From the NCBI RefSeq assembly GCF_002803065.1, contig NZ_NNBL01000025.1, forward strand, positions 841-64,840: 64,000 nt of DNA, written 5' to 3'. Of this stretch, positions 1 to 7,743 are shown in pieces. Each line of letters starts with the position of its first letter. The first letter of the stretch is position 1. A program made the translations under genes and the position numbers. This DNA is from Streptomyces sp. CB01635. GTDB taxonomy: Bacteria > Actinomycetota > Actinomycetes > Streptomycetales > Streptomycetaceae. The notes under the pieces were generated by a model, which had not been told where the DNA came from, did not search any database, and worked only from the letters and a program-made list of their open reading frames with translations.

Positions 1-1
1 C

Positions 2-1213
2 CCGGCCGGACCCGGTGCGCCGCCCCCGCCGGCGGCGCCCGGCGTGCCCGGGGCACCCGGTGGCGGTGTTCATCACGCCGCGACGATGCTGGCCGGTCCC
101 GGTCAGGTCGGTCCCGGCATGCCTCCTCCCGCGCCGCCGCAGGCGCCGGGCGGGATGCCGATGCCGCCGCCCATGCCCGGGCAGCAGGTTCCTGGCGGTC
201 CGCCCCCGGCCTCGTACGGGTATCCGCAGCCCACCGGTCAGCCGACCGTCGGGCCCGGCTACCAGGCCGTGCTGCGCTACCGCGCGCCCGACGGCTCGGA
301 GCAGCAGCTGATCCGCCGCTCGGCGCCCGGTACGCCGCACCCGGAGTGGCAGATCTTCCATGAGCTGCGCGGCATGAACGTCCCGCCGGACCAGGTTCTG
401 GAGCTGCACACGGAGCTGGAGTCCTGCGAGCTGCCGGGCGCGTACTGCGCCCGCATGATCCGTGAGCAGTGGCCGCAGGCCAGGATCACGTCCATCGCCC
501 CGTACGGCAGGGACCACGCGTCGCGCCAGCAGGGCATGCAGCAACTGATCGCGCACCAGGGTGAGTTGCACCAGGTGGCGGACGGTCCCGCGCGGCTCGC
601 GCCGGTGCGTGCACCGCTGCCGCCCGCGCAGCCGATGCCGCCGGTTCCGCCGGAGGCCGTCGGGCAGGAGCTGGCCGCTGCGTTCGGTCCCGGGGTGTTC
701 CGGTTCGACCAGCGGGCCGTGTCCCGTCAGGGCGTGCCGGACCTCGTGGCGCACACCCTTGTCGTGGCGGGGCTGCCCGCCGACTTCGGGCCGTTCTTCT
801 GGGCGCAGGCTCAGCCGGGCCGTCCGGTGCCGACGCTCGCCGAGCTGGCGCAGGAGCGGGGGGTGCAGCCCGCGGCGGACGCGGGTTCGTACCTCGTGAT
901 GGGCAGTGACTTCGGGCGGGCGATCTGTGTCCAGTACGGCACGGCGAACATCGTGGCCGTGCCGGTGGAGGCGGGTCCCGGCGGTGCGCCGGTGCCGCCG
1001 CAGTTCGTGAACACGGGTCTGCCCGAGTTCGCGCGCAGCCTCGCGGTGCTCGGCCGGATGTGGCCGCTGCGGTTCGGGCTCAACCAGGAGCAGGCGGGCC
1101 GCTGGACCGTCGACTTCCAGGCGCAGCTGGCCGCCGTCGACCCGGCGGCGCTCGCGTCGCCGGAGGGCTGGTGGTCGGTGCTGCTCGAGCAGATGTGGGA
1201 CGGCCTGCTGTAG
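2..1213 (+). CDS. SUKH-4 family protein with N-terminal deaminase-like domain (5' end outside window)
   Basis: The reading frame is open to the first base, so the true start lies upstream. The visible N-terminus is a low-complexity Pro/Gly/Met-rich tail. A domain then carries HPEW, an HTE motif (LELHTELESC) and a second Cys in GAYC, resembling the zinc-binding HxE plus Cys pairs of nucleic-acid deaminases found with polymorphic toxins. The C-terminal half (from about FDQRAV to LGRMW) resembles SUKH-4 (SMI1/KNR4-like) domains, which act as toxin immunity proteins. Streptomyces genomes often fuse these two parts; whether the deaminase half is active is unknown. A strong terminator follows directly. 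No neighbouring toxin is visible in this window. Confidence 0.6.
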   Translation, partial: PAGPGAPPPPAAPGVPGAPGGGVHHAATMLAGPGQVGPGMPPPAPPQAPGGMPMPPPMPGQQVPGGPPPASYGYPQPTGQPTVGPGYQAVLRYRAPDGSEQQLIRRSAPGTPHPEWQIFHELRGMNVPPDQVLELHTELESCELPGAYCARMIREQWPQARITSIAPYGRDHASRQQGMQQLIAHQGELHQVADGPARLAPVRAPLPPAQPMPPVPPEAVGQELAAAFGPGVFRFDQRAVSRQGVPDLVAHTLVVAGLPADFGPFFWAQAQPGRPVPTLAELAQERGVQPAADAGSYLVMGSDFGRAICVQYGTANIVAVPVEAGPGGAPVPPQFVNTGLPEFARSLAVLGRMWPLRFGLNQEQAGRWTVDFQAQLAAVDPAALASPEGWWSVLLEQMWDGLL

Positions 1214-1234
1214 CCCGTCGGCAGCGGAGAAGTC

Positions 1235-1275
1235 GAGGAGAGGCGCGCGACCGTATCGGTCGCGCGCCTCTCCTC
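1235..1275 (+). terminator. Rho-independent terminator
   Basis: A perfect stem of at least 18 bp (1235-1252 with 1258-1275, loop of about 3-5 nt) begins 22 bases after the SUKH-4 stop and runs into a TTTCT tract. Confidence 0.85.
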
Positions 1276-1482
1276 TTTCTCTGTGGGTCCCTCTTTCTCT
1301 GTGCGTCGTTCACGGACGGGGCAGAGTGTGAGCTGCCTCGCTCCCCGGGCTCCCGATTCCGACTTTCGGCAATATTTGGCGCATCCTTGTCGAGTGGGTT
1401 GGGCAGAGTGTCTTGTTTTGAGCGCTTCGGCTCGATCGAGTGCTGGGTAGGAGAGCCGAAGCGGCTAAGAGGGGAATCAAGG

Positions 1483-2382
1483 ATGAGCAGCGGTACGTCG
1501 GTGTCGCCCCATGGCTTCGTCGCGGGACGGGGCCGCGGCTACCGTCCCGGGCCGGTGGACGCGCTGGCCGCCGAGCTGTCCGGGGCCCGCGACGACGCCC
1601 GCGAGCGCGCCGCCCTCCTGGCCGCCCAGGTCGAGGAGCTGGAGGCCGAGGCGCAGCGGCTGCGCCTGGCCGTGACCCAGCTCGCGCCCCAGACGTACGA
1701 GTCCCTCGGCGACCGCGCCCGCGAGATCCTCGCCCTCGCCGAGGAGGAGGCGGACGGGGTACGGGCGTCTGCCGCCGATTCCGTCCGGCGGATCACGGCG
1801 GACGCTGAGGCCGGTGCGCGGGAGACGCGCGAGGCGGCCCGCGCCGCGGCCGACGCCGTACTGGCCGAGGCGGAGCAGTGGGCCGACGAGCGGCTGAGTG
1901 CCGACCGGACCACGGCCGACGGGGCCCGCGCCGCCGCACGTGACGAGGCGAAGGCGTGGCGCGAGGAAGCACTTGCGGCGCTGGACGAGGTGCGGGAGCG
2001 GACCCGGGCGACCCTCGCCGGTCAGGAGAAGGACCACGCCGAGCGGCGGGAGGAGGCCGAGCGGGAGCTCGCCGGGCAGGAGGCCGCGGCGGACGCGCGC
2101 GACGCGGAGCGCCTGGCGCGGGCCGAGGGGCGTCTTTCCGAGGCGCGGCGGGCGTTCGCCGAGGCCGAGGAGTCGGCCCGGCACGGCCAGGAGGACGCCG
2201 AGGCCCGCGCCGCGGAGCTCCTCGCGGAGGCGACCCTGCACGAGGAGGGCGTGGGCCGCGAGACCGAGCGGGTGCTGCGCGAGCACGGCGAGAAGTGGGA
2301 CGAGGTCCGCGCCCACATGGACCATGTCCGCACCACCCTGGCCTCCCTCACGGGCCGAAACCCGGCCGACGAGGCGCCGTAG
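1483..2382 (+). CDS. Coiled-coil protein ('cellulose-binding protein'-like, DivIVA/FilP-type)
   Basis: This 299-residue protein is almost entirely Ala/Glu/Arg-rich heptad-like sequence from residue 25 to the end, with no signal peptide and no membrane segment, so a long cytoplasmic coiled coil is expected. Streptomyces homologues are often annotated cellulose-binding protein by similarity to the cytoskeletal proteins FilP/Scy; a structural or polarity role is inference. The ATG at 1483 is chosen because AGAGGGG lies just upstream; in-frame extension to 1060 would run through the preceding gene and its terminator. The gene stands alone and its stop codon lies inside the first unit of a degenerate repeat patch. 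Confidence 0.7.
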   Translation: MSSGTSVSPHGFVAGRGRGYRPGPVDALAAELSGARDDARERAALLAAQVEELEAEAQRLRLAVTQLAPQTYESLGDRAREILALAEEEADGVRASAADSVRRITADAEAGARETREAARAAADAVLAEAEQWADERLSADRTTADGARAAARDEAKAWREEALAALDEVRERTRATLAGQEKDHAERREEAERELAGQEAAADARDAERLARAEGRLSEARRAFAEAEESARHGQEDAEARAAELLAEATLHEEGVGRETERVLREHGEKWDEVRAHMDHVRTTLASLTGRNPADEAP

Positions 2383-2635
2383 GCGCTGCGGCCACGAGCC
2401 GCGCCCACGCCGACGAGGCGTCGTACGCGCAATCGCTCCCGAGCCACACCACGCCCGCCGCGACGGGACGCCGTAAGCCGGCCAAGGCCCCCCCACCAAG
2501 CCCCCGCCCACCACGCCCGCCGCGACGGGACGCCGTAAGCGGGCCGGACCCTCGCCGACGGGACGCCGCAAGCGGGATGCCGTAAACCGGCCAAGGCGCG
2601 CCCACCAAGCCCCCGCCCACGAGACGCCGTAGGCG
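2368..2635. repeat. Degenerate GC-rich repeat patch between convergent genes
   Basis: A unit close to GACGGGACGCCGTAAGCG recurs at about 2368, 2412, 2462, 2524, 2557, 2575 (partial) and 2621 (partial). Copies 2462 and 2524 lie in a longer 62-bp near-duplicate. A second unit beginning GGCCAAGG and ending in CCCCCGCCCAC occurs at 2480 and 2589. The patch fills the space between the stop of the coiled-coil gene and the stop of the symporter gene, and no coding sequence is apparent. It may help termination on both strands. Confidence 0.7.
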
Positions 2636-2658
2636 GGCGGCGCGGCCCGTGTCGCGAC

Positions 2659-4284
2659 CTACCCGTCCTTCCCCCGCGGTGCCTGCCGCGTCACGCCCGC
2701 CAGGATCCACGCCTCCACCGCCTCGTACTGGCGGCGCTGGTCATCGGCTGTGCGGCGGCCGGAGGCCATCGTGCCTAGCCAGCCGAAGAGGAAGCCGAGC
2801 GGGATCGAGACGATGCCTGTCGTGGTGAAGGGGAACCAGTTGAAGTCCTGGCCCGGGAACGCCGAGGTGGGCGAGCCCGACACCAGGTTGGTGCCCGTCA
2901 TCAGGACGAGGCAGGACGCCGTGCCGCCGAGCAGCGTCCACAGCAGGCCCGTACTCGTGTAGCGGCGCCAGAACAGGCTGTAGACGAGCGCGGGCGCGAG
3001 CGCCGAGGCGCCCAGGCAGAACGACAGCGTGATCAGCGGCTGGAGGTTGTAGTGCTGGACGAGCGTGGCCAGGAGGATCGCGGGCACACCGACGGACAGC
3101 GCCGAGACCCGGGCCAGCGTCATCTCCCTGCGGGCGGTGAGCTGCGCCTTGCGGTGCGCGAAGACGTCGTGCGCAAGGGAGTTGGCGCAGGCCAGGATCA
3201 TTCCGGCGACCGAGGCGAGCAGCGTGAGGAAGAGCGCTGTGGTGACGGTGGTGAACACCAGCGTCTCCGCCGTGGAGGCGTCCGCGCCGAACGCGGCCCG
3301 CGCCCCGAGCAGATACGCGGTGTTGCCCTGCGGGTCGGCCGCCGCGACGGCGGCCCGGCCGAGGAGCGCCGTCGCGCCGAACCCGACGACCGCGATGATC
3401 AGTACGAAGAGACCGACCGCTGACACCGCCCAGGACATCGAGCGGCGCACCTCACGCGCGCTGCGCGCCGTGTACATGCGCATCGTGACGTGGGGCAGGC
3501 ACGCGCCGCCGAGGACGACGGTCAGCTCCGAACTGATCATGTCCAGGCGGGGGTTGGCGGTGCCGGCGAACTGGAGGCCCGAGTGCAGGAAGGCGTCTCC
3601 CACGCCGCTGGCCTGTGCGGCCTGTGAGGCGAGCGCGCCCGGGTTCCAGTCGAAGCGGTACAGGATGATGAGGGCGACGGCGAGGCCGGAGCCGAGCAGC
3701 ATCACGGTCTTCATGATCTGGATGAGGGCGGTGCCCTTCATGCCGCCGATCGCCGCGTAGCTGATCATCAGGGCGCCGAGCGCGATGACGCAGCCCGTCT
3801 TGAACCCCTCGCTGGTGAAGCCGAGGACGAACCCCAACAGATCGCCCGCGCCCGCAAGTTGGACGAGCATCAGCGGGAGCAGTGCCGCGAGGGTGGCAGC
3901 GCACGCGGTGATGCGTACGGCGCGTCCCGGCAGGCGGCGGGCGATCACGTCGCCCATGGTGAACCGGCCCGCGTTGCGTAGGGGTTCGGCCAGCAGGAAC
4001 ATCAGGAGCATCAGGGACAGGGAGGTGCTCAGGGCGAGGACGATCCCGTCGTAGCCGGTGAGCGCGATGATGCCGCCGGTGCCGAGTACGGTCCCCGCGG
4101 AGATGTAGTCGCCCGCGATGGCGAGGCCGTTGCGCATCGGGGTGAGGGAGCCGAAGCCGGTGTAGAACTCGTCGAGGTTGTCGCGGTCGGGGCCCGTCAT
4201 CACGCACAGGAGCAGCGTGATGGTGGCGACCGCGGTGAAGGCGACCAGGGACATGCCCTGGGCCGAGCTGCTGAAGTCCGTCAT
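2659..4284 (-). CDS. Sodium/solute symporter (SSS family, ActP/MctC-like monocarboxylate transporter)
   Basis: The 541-residue protein has about 13 hydrophobic helices and the DYISAGTVLG motif of helix 2 typical of acetate/monocarboxylate symporters of the SSS family. Predicted role: Na+- or H+-coupled uptake of small organic acids across the cytoplasmic membrane. The ATG at 4284 overlaps the TGA of the upstream DUF485 gene (ATGA), so the two are translationally coupled; SSS carriers of this clade commonly travel with a DUF485 partner. An upstream in-frame extension exists but would overlap that gene, so it was not used. The exact substrate cannot be read from the sequence. Confidence 0.85.
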   Translation of the reverse strand: MTDFSSSAQGMSLVAFTAVATITLLLCVMTGPDRDNLDEFYTGFGSLTPMRNGLAIAGDYISAGTVLGTGGIIALTGYDGIVLALSTSLSLMLLMFLLAEPLRNAGRFTMGDVIARRLPGRAVRITACAATLAALLPLMLVQLAGAGDLLGFVLGFTSEGFKTGCVIALGALMISYAAIGGMKGTALIQIMKTVMLLGSGLAVALIILYRFDWNPGALASQAAQASGVGDAFLHSGLQFAGTANPRLDMISSELTVVLGGACLPHVTMRMYTARSAREVRRSMSWAVSAVGLFVLIIAVVGFGATALLGRAAVAAADPQGNTAYLLGARAAFGADASTAETLVFTTVTTALFLTLLASVAGMILACANSLAHDVFAHRKAQLTARREMTLARVSALSVGVPAILLATLVQHYNLQPLITLSFCLGASALAPALVYSLFWRRYTSTGLLWTLLGGTASCLVLMTGTNLVSGSPTSAFPGQDFNWFPFTTTGIVSIPLGFLFGWLGTMASGRRTADDQRRQYEAVEAWILAGVTRQAPRGKDG

Positions 4285-4880
4285 CGGGAGTTCCCCCCGG
4301 CCGTTCCGGGAGCCGGACGGTCCAGCTCCGCTTGTCTGCGCAGCCGGTGGGCGAGCGGGTCGACTCGGCGGCGGGCGGTGTACTCGTACAGCCAGAGCGC
4401 GAGCGCGGTCACCGGGAGCTGGCACAGACCGAGGAGGAGGCCGGTGGAGAAGCCGCCGGGGAGCGTGCCCGTCATGAGGGAGGGCGCGAACGCCGACAGG
4501 ACGAGGAAGAGGGTGAAGTAGCCGAGGGCGGTGAGCGTGGCGACGCGGCGCTGCCAGCGGTAGGCGCTGCGCAGGAGCCGCAGGTCACTGTGGTGGCCGA
4601 GCGCGGGGTGGCGCGGGAGCCGGTGCGTGGGCGCGGGCGGTGGGGGAGCGGGCGCCCAGGGATAGGTGAGGGCGGGGTCGGGCTGCTGTCGGGGGTGCGG
4701 CGGTTGTCGGGGGTACGGCTGCTGGTGCTCGCCCGGGTACTGGTTCCCGTACGGGCCCTGGCTCGGGTTGCCGTACTGGTTCCTGTTCTGGTTCCCGTAC
4801 TGGCTCTGGCCCGTGGGGAAGGGGCCCTGCCATGGCTCGTTCTGGTGGTCGGAATATGAGCGGTGCGGTGTGTCGGACAT
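4281..4880 (-). CDS. DUF485 membrane protein, symporter partner
   Basis: The 199-residue protein has a Gln/Tyr/Gly/Pro-rich N-terminus (about residues 15-85, with repeated QYGN-like units). Two hydrophobic helices follow at about 112-135 and 145-165 with the pattern of DUF485 proteins. These are encoded immediately upstream of ActP/MctC-type SSS symporters and are thought to assist them. The stop overlaps the symporter start (ATGA). The long disordered N-terminus is larger than the core family and may be a cytoplasmic tail; its function is unknown. Confidence 0.8.
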   Translation of the reverse strand: MSDTPHRSYSDHQNEPWQGPFPTGQSQYGNQNRNQYGNPSQGPYGNQYPGEHQQPYPRQPPHPRQQPDPALTYPWAPAPPPPAPTHRLPRHPALGHHSDLRLLRSAYRWQRRVATLTALGYFTLFLVLSAFAPSLMTGTLPGGFSTGLLLGLCQLPVTALALWLYEYTARRRVDPLAHRLRRQAELDRPAPGTAGGNSR

Positions 4881-4994
4881 CCCGGTTCTCCTTGCGCGGC
4901 TTGGGTCCGCCGGGGATTGCGGACGCAGGGAGCGAGAGGGGAGCCGGAACGTTACTCGTAGGTAGCGCTTTCCGCGACGGTTCTCGTGAACTGT

Positions 4995-6611
4995 TCAGTC
5001 GGTTTGTTGTGAGAGGGGTGAGTGATGCCGATGCGCATCTTGTGAGCCAGCTGAGTTGCCGGCAGCCTCTGGTGTCGCCTCACCAGTCCCCTCACCCGCC
5101 CGCTCGCCGCCTCGCTCGCCGTCCTGGTCGATCACCGGGAAACGTCGCGGCGCGAGGCACAGCAGGGCGACCAGAGCGAGCGCGGCAGCGCCGGCCGCAC
5201 CCACGTAGACCGAGTCGACGGCCGCCGCGACGGCGCGCCGCAGCCGGTCCGGGTCGGCCACCGAGGCGGGGTCCTCAAGGGCCTTGGCCACCGAGTCGAG
5301 GGACCCGGCGCCGCCGAGGCGCCCGGCGAGCACGGTGTTGGCGACGGCGCCGAACAGCGCGGCGCCGATCGTCTGGCCTATCTGCCGGCAGAACAGGACG
5401 GACGCGGTCGTCGTGCCGCGCTCGGCCCACCCGACGGTCGACTGGACCCCGATGATCAGGGGCAGTTGGAAGAGGCCGAGCGCCGCGCCGAGGAGCAGCA
5501 TGACCAGCGCGGGCTGCCAGGCGGCCCCGGGGTAGGGGAGCAGCGGGAACGCGAGCAGGATGAGGAGCGCGGCCGCCATGCCGACGACGGCCGTGTTGCG
5601 GAAGCCGATCCTGCCGTACACGTGCTGGCTGAGGGCCGCGGAGACGGGCCAGCTCAGCGTCATCACGGAGAGCACGAACCCGGCGGCCATGGGCGCGAGT
5701 CCGAGGACGGCCTGCGCGTAGGTGGGCACGAACACGGTGGGCGCGACCATCAGGAGGCCGAGTGCGCCGAGCGCGAGATTGACGGCCGCGATGGTGGGCC
5801 GGCGCCAGACCCAGCCGGGGATGATCGGCTCGGCGGCGCGCCGCTCGATCGCGACGACGGCGCCGACCAGCGCAACTCCCGTACCGAACAAGGCGATCGA
5901 CTGCGCGGAGAGCCAGTCCCAGGCGACGCCGCCCTGGACGAGCGCGGTCAGGAGCACCCCGCCGCACGCGAACACGGCGAGCGCTCCGGCCCAGTCGATG
6001 CGGGCGCGCGGCCCCTTCTCCCGTACGGGTTCGTGGAGATGGCGTGCGACGAGCCAGAGGGCGAGCGCGCCGATCGGGATGTTGATGAGGAAGATCCAGC
6101 GCCAGCCCGCGTACGAGGCGAGGAGTCCGCCGAGCGCGGGGCCCGCGACGGCCGAGGTCGCCCAGACCGTCGACAGCCGGGCCTGGATGCGGGGGCGTTC
6201 CTTGAGCGGGTAGAGGTCGGCGGCGAGGGTCTGGACCGTTCCCTGGATGGCGCCGCCGCCCAGGCCCTGGACGACGCGGAAGGCGATGAGCGCGCCCATG
6301 TTCCAGGAGCCCGCGCACAGGACCGAGCCGACGAGGAAGAGGATGCTGCCGCCGATGAGGACGGGCTTGCGGCCGAAGGTGTCCGACAGCTTCCCGTAGA
6401 CCGGCAGCGTGACCGTGACGGCGAGCAGATAGCCAGAGAAGAGCCAGGAGAAGACGGAGAAGCCGCCGAGGTCGCCGACGATCTGCGGGACCGCCGTCGA
6501 GACGATGGTGGAGTCGAGTGCCGCCAGTGCCATGGAGAGCATCAGCGCGGCGACGACCGCGCCCCGGCGCCGGTCCTTCCCCGTGCCCGCCTGCGATGTC
6601 GCGCTGCCCAC
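4995..6611 (-). CDS. DHA2-family (14-TMS) MFS drug efflux transporter
   Basis: The 538-residue protein starts at GTG (6611) preceded by GGGGGAAGG. It has about 14 hydrophobic helices and the DHA2 signature LDSTIVSTAVPQI in helix 1, plus a GKLSDTFGRK-type motif A between helices 2 and 3. Such proteins use the proton gradient to export drugs or cell-made metabolites. The C-terminal tail (about 40 residues, Gly/Glu/Ala-rich) is hydrophilic. It is divergent from the ABC exporter starting at 6955, with a palindrome-rich region between them. The DUF485 gene starts 114 bp downstream on the same strand, so read-through is possible. Confidence 0.88.
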   Translation of the reverse strand: MGSATSQAGTGKDRRRGAVVAALMLSMALAALDSTIVSTAVPQIVGDLGGFSVFSWLFSGYLLAVTVTLPVYGKLSDTFGRKPVLIGGSILFLVGSVLCAGSWNMGALIAFRVVQGLGGGAIQGTVQTLAADLYPLKERPRIQARLSTVWATSAVAGPALGGLLASYAGWRWIFLINIPIGALALWLVARHLHEPVREKGPRARIDWAGALAVFACGGVLLTALVQGGVAWDWLSAQSIALFGTGVALVGAVVAIERRAAEPIIPGWVWRRPTIAAVNLALGALGLLMVAPTVFVPTYAQAVLGLAPMAAGFVLSVMTLSWPVSAALSQHVYGRIGFRNTAVVGMAAALLILLAFPLLPYPGAAWQPALVMLLLGAALGLFQLPLIIGVQSTVGWAERGTTTASVLFCRQIGQTIGAALFGAVANTVLAGRLGGAGSLDSVAKALEDPASVADPDRLRRAVAAAVDSVYVGAAGAAALALVALLCLAPRRFPVIDQDGERGGERAGEGTGEATPEAAGNSAGSQDAHRHHSPLSQQTD

Positions 6612-6701
6612 CGGATTCCTTCCCCCTGCATCTATTCCGCCGCCGACACCATCTCACTTGACCCTGCCGCGGCGGGAGGGTGGAGCGTGACTGCGCAGGA
6701 A

Positions 6702-6854
6702 GGTGGAGCGAACCCCTAGAGGCGCTCCACCGTTGGGTGGACTCCCCCTAGGGGGACCTCCGTACTACGGACAGGGGACGGTTCGTCCCCCCGGAGGACG
6801 AGGGGAGTGGGGGGTTCTTCCTACCTTCAAGGGGTGGGGTTTTCCCCCGGGAAA
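6702..6854. promoter_or_regulatory. Palindrome-rich divergent control region
   Basis: The 343-bp space between the MFS and ABC genes holds no ORF but a run of perfect inverted repeats. These are GGTGGAGCG/CGCTCCACC (6702-6731), TCCCCCTAGGGGGA (6743-6756), TCCGTA-C-TACGGA (6759-6771), GGGGACG-GTT-CGTCCCC (6774-6790) and TTTCCC-CC-GGGAAA (6841-6854). Clustered palindromes ahead of a MacB/FtsX exporter suggest binding of a response regulator or repressor; which regulator is unknown. Confidence 0.55.
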
Positions 6855-6954
6855 GACGGTGACCTACACCAGGGCGCCGGGGCACCCCTCACCACCAGAC
6901 TGAAGCGCGTCGCACACACCTGACATTCCGCATGACCGACATAGGAGACTTACC

Positions 6955-7743
6955 GTGACAACGGCTGTGACCATTCCCAGGACCGGGGGCACTGGAGGGC
7001 AGACGGCCGTCGCCGCACGGGCGCGGCAGGTCGTCAAGGCCTACGGCTCGGGTGAGACCCGCGTCGTCGCGCTCGACCATGTCGATGTGGACATCGCCCG
7101 CGGCCGGTTCACCGCGATCATGGGTCCCTCGGGCTCCGGCAAGTCCACGCTGATGCACTGCCTCGCCGGCCTCGACAGCGTCACGTCCGGGCAGATCTAC
7201 CTGGACGAGACCGAGATCACCGGCCTCAAGGACAAGAAGCTCACGCGGCTGCGCCGGGACCGGATCGGCTTCATCTTCCAGGCGTTCAACCTGCTGCCGA
7301 CGCTGAACGCGCTCGAGAACATCACACTCCCCATGGACATCGCGGGCCGCAGGGCGGACAAGGAGTGGCTGGACCGCGTCGTGCGGACCGTGGGCCTGGC
7401 CGAGCGCCTCAAGCACCGGCCCACCGAGCTCTCCGGCGGCCAGCAGCAGCGCGTCGCCGTGGCCCGCGCGCTCGCCGCCCGGCCGGAGATCATCTTCGGT
7501 GACGAGCCGACCGGAAACCTGGACTCCCGCGCCGGCGCCGAAGTGCTCGGCTTCCTGCGGCAGTCCGTCGACGAGCTCGGCCAGACCATCGTGATGGTCA
7601 CCCACGACCCGGTCGCCGCCTCGTACGCGGACCGGGTGCTCTACCTCGCGGACGGCCGCATCGTCGACGAGATGCTCCGCCCCACCGCGGACGCCGTCCT
7701 CGACCGTATGAAGGACTTCGACGCGCGGGGGCGCACGTCATGA
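6955..7743 (+). CDS. MacB/LolD-type ABC transporter ATPase
   Basis: The 262-residue ATPase has Walker A GPSGSGKST near residues 57-65, the Q-loop in IFQAFNLLPTL, the signature LSGGQQQRV near 158 and Walker B IIFGDEPTGNLDS. This is the subfamily pairing with FtsX/MacB permeases in lipoprotein, peptide or antibiotic transport by mechanotransmission. The start is GTG at 6955 with AGGAGA 7 bases upstream. The stop overlaps the permease ATG (ATGA). It is closely similar to the ATPase at 37072-37842, including the same FDARGRTS-type C-terminus, so the two are paralogues. Confidence 0.92.
   Translation: MTTAVTIPRTGGTGGQTAVAARARQVVKAYGSGETRVVALDHVDVDIARGRFTAIMGPSGSGKSTLMHCLAGLDSVTSGQIYLDETEITGLKDKKLTRLRRDRIGFIFQAFNLLPTLNALENITLPMDIAGRRADKEWLDRVVRTVGLAERLKHRPTELSGGQQQRVAVARALAARPEIIFGDEPTGNLDSRAGAEVLGFLRQSVDELGQTIVMVTHDPVAASYADRVLYLADGRIVDEMLRPTADAVLDRMKDFDARGRTS

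Noticed and set aside
1060..1482. Longer N-terminus for the coiled-coil protein
   Set aside because: It would overlap the SUKH-4 gene and read through a strong terminator; a good ribosome site supports ATG 1483.
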